Program-made: the position numbers and the translations under genes
DNA from: Globobulimina sp.
Taxonomy: Eukaryota; Foraminifera; Rotaliida
DNA length: 6,028 nt
NCBI GenBank assembly: GCA_003354225.1
Contig: PIVH01000373.1
Span: 1-6,028, forward strand
Reading direction: 5' to 3'
The notes under the pieces: generated by a model
Databases searched by the model: none
Told to the model about the DNA's origin: nothing
What the model saw: the letters and a program-made list of their open reading frames with translations, nothing else
In this document: positions 3,501 through 6,028 of the stretch, piece by piece
How the letters are laid out: each line of letters begins with the position of its first letter
How positions within the stretch are numbered: position 1 is the stretch's first letter

Positions 3501-6028
3501 GCAGAAGCAGTCAGACCCATTCCATCCAATGATCCAAAGGCAAATACATAGGTAGACCATACCACATATTGTGACGTATCATTCTCTTGATTTATCGCTA
3601 TGGAATCTGCACTAGCACTCATGTTCAAATCGGCACTGATATTAAATAGTTGCATATATTGACTGACTGCCTCTTGACAAGCTTGAGTCTGTCGACTTAG
3701 CGAAGTAAAATCATCCCTACTAAATTCATCCCAGGCGTCGGCTGGAAATGCTTGACGTAATGTACCTGAAAATCTGAGTGTAATCGCATCTAAGTACCAC
3801 GGACGACATCGCGGATCGTAAATAGCATTGGAATAATTATAACCGGTATTATCTCTTTGCACATTATCACTGTCAGTATACATGTCATACAGTGTGAAAT
3901 TGGTAGTTTTATCCCGTACAGACACTAATAAGTTTGGCCCATCCGCGGAAACTACGCTTGCGCCTCGAAAAGAACCATCCGGTTTGCCAACATAAATAGA
4001 ATATTGATCATATAAATTATCGTTATCTACAAACGATTTCATTGTGTTTGTGAAGATGCGATCAAATTCTACAGCTTCAAACAAATCTTGTGTCCCGTCC
4101 TGATTTAATCGGTTCTCTATGATTTGTGTGACCGATTCTGTCGACTCGATCAATTGTAATACTTTATCACGCACTACATTCCATTCTTGCGGTGCCATCA
4201 CATCGTTGATTAATTCATCCATTGCCGATGAGGCAAATGTATTCCATAAAGCAACAATACCGATAAAGTTGATCACCATAAATGCAAACAACACAATGAG
4301 CAAATATCGCTGTGATAACTGACAACACCGCGGTTCAAACTTTATCGATAATGATAATTGACGGCGTATTTTAGCAGCGGAAATAGAACGACCTCTCTTC
4401 TCTTCATTAATATTAGTTTTGTTTTCGTTTTCAGCATTTTCGTTTTCAGCACTTTCGTTTTCAGCATTTTCGTTTTCAGCATTTTCGTCGACGGTATTAC
4501 TTCCGCTGCGTACGGAAATTTGGGCCGATCGAGTTTCCTCGTTTGCTTCATTTGGATCCTTTGGTTTTAAGGGAACCGTATTTATTAACAATGGATCATT
4601 GTAATCATCCTCTTCTGGAACACTTTGAACACTCACACTCACACTCGATGTTTTTAATTTGTTTGTAGCAATCTGCCGAATTACATCCGTTCGATCATTT
4701 TCCTTCTGCTCTGCTTCATTTTCATCATGACCGATTATATCAAATTGTTGTTGTTGTTGTGGTTCTTGTTCTTCCTTTTTATCATCACTCGGCGAGAACT
4801 CATCCACATTCGTATATGTAATATTTAATGGTTTTAGTTTCTGCTCTTTAACAGTACTGGCCGTGCCATCCGCGGCCGGTAACGACGTACTGCCCATCAG
4901 AGGGGATTCCACAGATTTGCTGGCTTGCCGTTTAAAATACGCAGCTCGATGGAATTTAATATTATAACAAACCAATCCAATGCCAAGAAACAACATTAAG
5001 CCAGAAACAATCCATGACAAAATATAGGCAAATTCAATAGTTTGCCAATGTATTTCATTAAAAGTAATCACAATGTAACCAAGTTTCGGCGTTCTGCCAT
5101 ATAATAACGAGTCCATATACAGCGCTTTGAATGGGAATATATTCACCCAAAACTCACCAACGTGGACTTCTATATATCCGACCGGTGAGGCGGCCGTTGC
5201 ATTCTCTATAAATTCAATATTATCCCGTATATATTGCATAGATTCGACAATCATTTCATTGCTGGCATGACATTGCACATTATGACAATCGTCAATTAGA
5301 TGTAAATCTATCTCGCCCTCAGACGATAAGAAGACAGACAACGAAGAGTCTACCACTGACACCACAGTCTCTTCCGGCAACAGTAATCTCTCGTTTTCGT
5401 AAAAATATTTGACGGAATCTACAGTCATCTCATTAATGAAAATAAAAGCCGTATTATCCTGGAAAGGGACTATCATGGTCGACAGAGTCATGCCAAACAC
5501 GCCCGATTGGAAATAATAGGGCTTAGTCCAGATGGAGTTATTCAGTCCGCCAATGTCAATGATTTCAGTGTACCACGGTCGGGATCGAGGATCAAAATCA
5601 CAGTCCAACGCACCATGTACATTGTTAATATCTCTTTGTCTGCTAATTTCATCGTAAATCCATTGCTTTGAACAGGTGCCGTTATACACATAAATTATCA
5701 TCGACTCGTTCGCTTTGTACCCACCAATCACTGTATTCGTAGCATTGTTATACAAGTAAAAACTAGCAATGTGTTTAGTATTTGGATACGAGGCCCATTC
5801 TACAAGCAAATAATCTAAACTACCATCATCAATATAATTTGTATCATTTATGCCATATACGTCCAATATATGGGATTGGATTTTTATTTCCCCCACGCCG
5901 AGAACCTGCAAGCTCTCAGGTGCAAACACCTGATAACGTACAAAGTTAATTTCACGCTCACCGATAGATTCGACAGTTAATTGCATCGCGTCGTCGGTAG
6001 CTTGAATAGCGGCATTATAATACCACAC
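293..6028 (-). CDS. Tandem Cache-domain sensor fused to an EF-hand two-pore (TPC-like) cation channel, N-terminus missing
   Basis: This is one open frame of 1,911 codons ending in TGA (295..293) and running off the right edge. The first codon in the window is GTG, read here as an internal Val, so no start is visible. Residues are numbered from that codon. Order: Cache 1 (~1-325), TM (~333-356), cytosolic linker, TM (~574-597), Cache 2 (~598-1003), TM (~1008-1026), acidic linker, channel repeat I (~1133-1410), two EF-hands (~1428-1490), channel repeat II (~1517-1820), basic helical tail. The two six-TM repeats with canonical EF-hands between them are the plan of plant TPC1, a Ca2+-regulated cation channel working as a dimer. 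The front half is not part of known plant or animal TPCs. No intron is needed anywhere. The inferred role is a ligand- and Ca2+-gated cation channel in the plasma or an endomembrane, with both Cache domains extracytosolic. A voltage-gated channel of unusual type is the main alternative. The channel call is firm; ligand and ion are not. Confidence 0.9.
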   Translation of the reverse strand: MWYYNAAIQATDDAMQLTVESIGEREINFVRYQVFAPESLQVLGVGEIKIQSHILDVYGINDTNYIDDGSLDYLLVEWASYPNTKHIASFYLYNNATNTVIGGYKANESMIIYVYNGTCSKQWIYDEISRQRDINNVHGALDCDFDPRSRPWYTEIIDIGGLNNSIWTKPYYFQSGVFGMTLSTMIVPFQDNTAFIFINEMTVDSVKYFYENERLLLPEETVVSVVDSSLSVFLSSEGEIDLHLIDDCHNVQCHASNEMIVESMQYIRDNIEFIENATAASPVGYIEVHVGEFWVNIFPFKALYMDSLLYGRTPKLGYIVITFNEIHWQTIEFAYILSWIVSGLMLFLGIGLVCYNIKFHRAAYFKRQASKSVESPLMGSTSLPAADGTASTVKEQKLKPLNITYTNVDEFSPSDDKKEEQEPQQQQQFDIIGHDENEAEQKENDRTDVIRQIATNKLKTSSVSVSVQSVPEEDDYNDPLLINTVPLKPKDPNEANEETRSAQISVRSGSNTVDENAENENAENESAENENAENENKTNINEEKRGRSISAAKIRRQLSLSIKFEPRCCQLSQRYLLIVLFAFMVINFIGIVALWNTFASSAMDELINDVMAPQEWNVVRDKVLQLIESTESVTQIIENRLNQDGTQDLFEAVEFDRIFTNTMKSFVDNDNLYDQYSIYVGKPDGSFRGASVVSADGPNLLVSVRDKTTNFTLYDMYTDSDNVQRDNTGYNYSNAIYDPRCRPWYLDAITLRFSGTLRQAFPADAWDEFSRDDFTSLSRQTQACQEAVSQYMQLFNISADLNMSASADSIAINQENDTSQYVVWSTYVFAFGSLDGMGLTASAVITDRNSNNLLGVIGIDYTLNGLSKMLNESIGIQHEAENWHSWIFNADKEDPFMLASSDFDVLTGTDTVEGCLQLEEEQEKVPYSVYKHPEKYIKILSSEVLDHYGIDSFPANPIDPFELQAPIDYPISQGGKIAYGPDGSGLEWMIMKLVDVSEIEGTAADALKTCTTVLMLVLVLSFICFKEISEEFSNGYRGDEDQTETDAEDEDDVEQDYLADMFKMKVLIEGAANRIWADLRKDDGDDLMTTEKAKVFLAERANKHITEENDRNQIFISCVLQYTQLYEWNKFMTFMFSNYYAVPIQLVIIFHIFITFFEPANPTQLTENGLTAELIATNAGCILLEFIFCVLLNTVHRYGIFTIKREHLIRIYELYYGFNHEWTKKIQDTNGLHRSTWNLIILGPHRSRYILRIVIWCIILFDFLTRIFLKLGFFSYRIPPLPFLLIVENRHVWDFLWEFCAAIYYASDVVISYLAFIIIFAVTAMSLFTAKTINTEDLEVDSFDSITRSIITAFVYISTSENYDAVVANVFSDDNDLPPIIIINGIILCLIFVVLGLFIFVPMMIHRFEESFNKMRIYKNEMNTAKKSEALIAAFILLDMDSNLEIDRTEFSELVTHSILINKNKLFDIFNSDGDDVIDINEFVSNLSKQEFRSKMFYLGEVPQNKLQAWLECNIFRRYRNRLLTFCFIVLPVCGTALLRSLTDINDFYVDILLKIFFILNFVDILLRWFSFGRHRFFDLARFPNPPFTVAAINKYNSKKRIPFLNDWNSSKIIKLSASDRKWVANYLRDTRPQSILEKSVLSICHRLEAVVIILSGCMYFLSIWFFDDGYDKSFLIGYRRHILGLGIFVRFFTLIRSNQKLLYVVFTVFPKFASLVTFLLLCIYGWAKLGCTLFGDGDREIITNEVYPQATNISSTNFTTLAYSMLTLIQLMIGEGWHEIMYYNVMSTSLMFATYFMIYIGWVTIIIANVFVGLFLADIDELKTKQDNDDTLSQYVKRSRRFKDYAKNKLKELHYELQQIDDKRRLKLKQINTFKILLQENKASINRSVMDQSILGLIPNDRNQTFSLFD
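569..1480 (-). other. Channel repeat II (six-TM ion transport domain)
   Basis: Protein residues ~1517-1820. Segments: S1 ~1519-1539, S2 ~1549-1569, S3 ~1645-1666, S4 ~1679-1699, S5 ~1707-1735, pore ~1757-1783, S6 ~1792-1818. The run from S4 into S5, including VFPKFASL, LLCIYGWAKLG and TLFG, follows the layout of plant TPC1 repeat II. The filter is IGEGWHEIM, with E1776 two residues before W1778, as in voltage-gated Ca2+ channel filters. S4 has R1691 and R1697, with T1694 where a middle Arg would be expected. Two sequons (N1753, N1758) lie in the S5-pore turret, where human TPCs are glycosylated. The S2-S3 loop (~1572-1642) is about 70 residues, far longer than usual. Confidence 0.88.
1559..1747 (-). 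other. Pair of canonical EF-hands between the channel repeats
   Basis: Protein residues ~1428-1490. Loop 1 is DMDSNLEIDRTE (1439-1450), with ligands at D1439, D1441, N1443, D1447 and E1450. Loop 2 is NSDGDDVIDINE (1471-1482), with N1471, D1473, D1475, D1479 and E1482. Both have the central Ile at position 8 and the bidentate Glu at position 12, and both sit between amphipathic helices, so Ca2+ binding is likely. In plant TPC1 the EF-hand pair at this same place confers activation by cytosolic Ca2+. Animal TPCs lack canonical loops here. Confidence 0.92.
1799..2632 (-). other. Channel repeat I (six-TM ion transport domain)
   Basis: Protein residues ~1133-1410. Segments by hydropathy: S1 ~1138-1158, S2 ~1176-1196, S3 ~1249-1270, S4 ~1277-1293, S5 ~1303-1328, pore ~1344-1366, S6 ~1378-1404. 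The pore sequence, around FVYISTSENYDAVV, aligns with the TPC filter-I pattern (LLTTANNPDV in animals, FTTSNNPDV in plants) with Glu at E1361 in place of the first Asn. S4 has Arg only at its two ends (R1277, R1290), so it is unlikely to sense voltage, as in plant TPC1 repeat I. The S2-S3 loop is long (about 50 residues). S6 continues as a helix into the EF-hand region, as in plant TPC1. Confidence 0.85.
2633..3007 (-). other. Third membrane helix and acidic cytosolic linker before the channel
   Basis: Protein residues ~1008-1132. A hydrophobic helix (~1008-1026) follows Cache 2 directly and would carry its motion across the membrane. A highly acidic stretch comes next (1038-1057, mostly D and E), then a mixed helical region. 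Residues 1080-1091 (RKDDGDDLMTTE) resemble an EF-hand loop flanked by helices, but position 1 is Arg, so it is at best a degenerate EF-hand. Animal TPCs also have EF-hand-like elements with poor Ca2+ ligands. Confidence 0.6.
3020..4237 (-). other. Cache domain 2 (dCache type, amino-acid-binding motif intact)
   Basis: Protein residues ~598-1003, between two membrane helices. A long amphipathic helix (~603-665) precedes the sensor subdomains. The hallmark YDPRCRPWYLDA is at 737-748 (codons 3820..3785). It matches the Y-x4-R-x-W-Y-x2-A pattern of amino-acid-binding dCache domains through Y737, R742, W744, Y745 and A748. The later Asp is D860 in GVIGID, the strand position where that motif's Asp is normally found. 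The membrane-proximal part ends in GLEWMIMKLVDVSEI, like the last strand of dCache domains. Six sequons (N710, N731, N796, N802, N816, N871) place it outside the cytosol. It is larger than a typical bacterial dCache, with inserts around 765-825 and 905-975. Amino-acid binding is inferred from motif geometry only. Confidence 0.85.
4426..4486 (-). repeat. 15-bp tandem repeat coding ENAEN units
   Basis: Four consecutive 15-bp units (4426..4485 on the plus strand, CGTTTTCAGCATTTT) are identical except for one base at 4452, where T becomes C. In the channel frame they encode E-N-A-E-N four times, followed by a partial EN (residues 515-536). The single change turns one Asn into Ser. The unit is a multiple of three, so copy number can change without breaking the frame. 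It lies in the disordered cytosolic linker. The near identity suggests recent expansion by replication slippage. Confidence 0.9.
4745..4759 (-). repeat. (CAA)5 tract coding polyQ
   Basis: Five CAA codons in a row encode Q424-Q428 in the cytosolic linker. An uninterrupted pure-codon run is typical of a slippage-prone microsatellite. Using CAA for Gln within a conserved frame also argues against codes that assign TAA or TAG to Gln. Confidence 0.85.
5054..6028 (-). other. Cache domain 1 (extracytosolic sensor, divergent ligand site)
   Basis: Protein residues ~1-325. A long N-terminal helix (~4-45) leads into the sensor fold. The family hallmark DPRSRPWY is at 146-153 (codons 5593..5570), and the domain closes with a strand ending GYIVITFNE before the membrane. 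Compared with the amino-acid-binding pattern Y-x4-R-x-W-Y, R150, W152 and Y153 are kept but the first Tyr is F145. The later Asp position appears to be N199. C119/C143 and C248/C253 could form disulfides. Six N-glycosylation sequons (N61, N95, N107, N116, N163, N276) support an extracytosolic location. dCache domains are usually preceded by a membrane helix, so one is expected just beyond the right edge. Confidence 0.8.

Larger units (their letters stand above)
4238..5032 (-). other. Two membrane helices flanking a low-complexity cytosolic linker
   Basis: Protein residues ~333-597. The first helix (~333-356) is followed by basic KFHRAAYFKR, which by the positive-inside rule puts the next ~215 residues in the cytosol. 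The linker is rich in E, N, Q, S and D and includes a polyQ5 (424-428) and an ENAEN repeat (515-536). Just before the second helix (~574-597) is a basic stretch, KRGRS and KIRRQLS, with R-x-x-S sites at S548 and S559 that fit basophilic kinases such as PKA or CaMK. The linker has no recognisable folded domain and is probably disordered. Confidence 0.75.

Noticed and set aside
4342-4604. Overlapping open frames on both strands around the 15-bp repeat
   Set aside because: They are by-products of the stop-free repeat (KMLKT-type and FSFSA-type translations). They have no independent domain, and the ENAEN frame belongs to the 1,911-residue protein.
293-6028. One half of a four-repeat voltage-gated Ca2+ or Na+ channel
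   Set aside because: The frame stops 90 residues after repeat II. Sequence before repeat I is Cache and linker rather than another six-TM repeat, and the EF-hand pair between repeats is a TPC1 feature.
3020-6028. Bacterial chemoreceptor or histidine kinase origin for the front half
   Set aside because: There is no HAMP, methyl-accepting or kinase domain. The Cache domains are glycosylation-rich and joined in frame to a eukaryotic channel, and no change in base composition marks a junction by eye.

Overview
The window looks like nuclear DNA of a unicellular eukaryote (a protist). It is AT-rich and gene-dense, and the one large protein has an architecture expected only in eukaryotes. The standard genetic code fits: Gln is written CAA, and the two visible stops are TGA and TAA. 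Nothing in the sequence fixes the lineage. No bacterial operon signals, RNA genes, mobile elements or CRISPR arrays were seen.

Layout: almost the whole window (293..6028, minus strand) is one uninterrupted 1,911-codon reading frame, open at the right edge, so the N-terminus is missing. The left edge (3..215, plus strand) holds the last 70 codons of another gene, which encode a single transmembrane helix and a short tail. The two genes converge, with only 77 bp between their stop codons.

The large gene encodes a multi-pass membrane protein. In order it has: an extracytosolic Cache-type sensor domain (residues ~1-325); a membrane helix; a ~215-residue low-complexity cytosolic linker with an ENAEN repeat and a short polyQ; a second helix; a second, larger Cache domain (~598-1003); a third helix; an acidic linker; then a complete two-repeat cation channel of the two-pore channel (TPC) type. 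Repeat I is ~1133-1410, two canonical EF-hands lie at ~1428-1490, repeat II is ~1517-1820, and a basic coiled-coil-like tail ends the protein.

The main discovery candidate is this fusion: a ligand-sensor pair joined to a TPC1-like, EF-hand-regulated pore in one chain. Cache 2 keeps the Y-x4-R-x-W-Y plus Asp pattern of amino-acid-binding dCache domains, the family that includes the alpha2-delta subunits of animal calcium channels. Both pore filters carry a Glu where animal TPCs have Asn, so a dimer would present four glutamates, as voltage-gated calcium channels do. The working model is a one-polypeptide receptor-channel in which an external small molecule, possibly an amino acid, and cytosolic Ca2+ gate a Ca2+-permeable pore. 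The ligand, selectivity and membrane location are inference.
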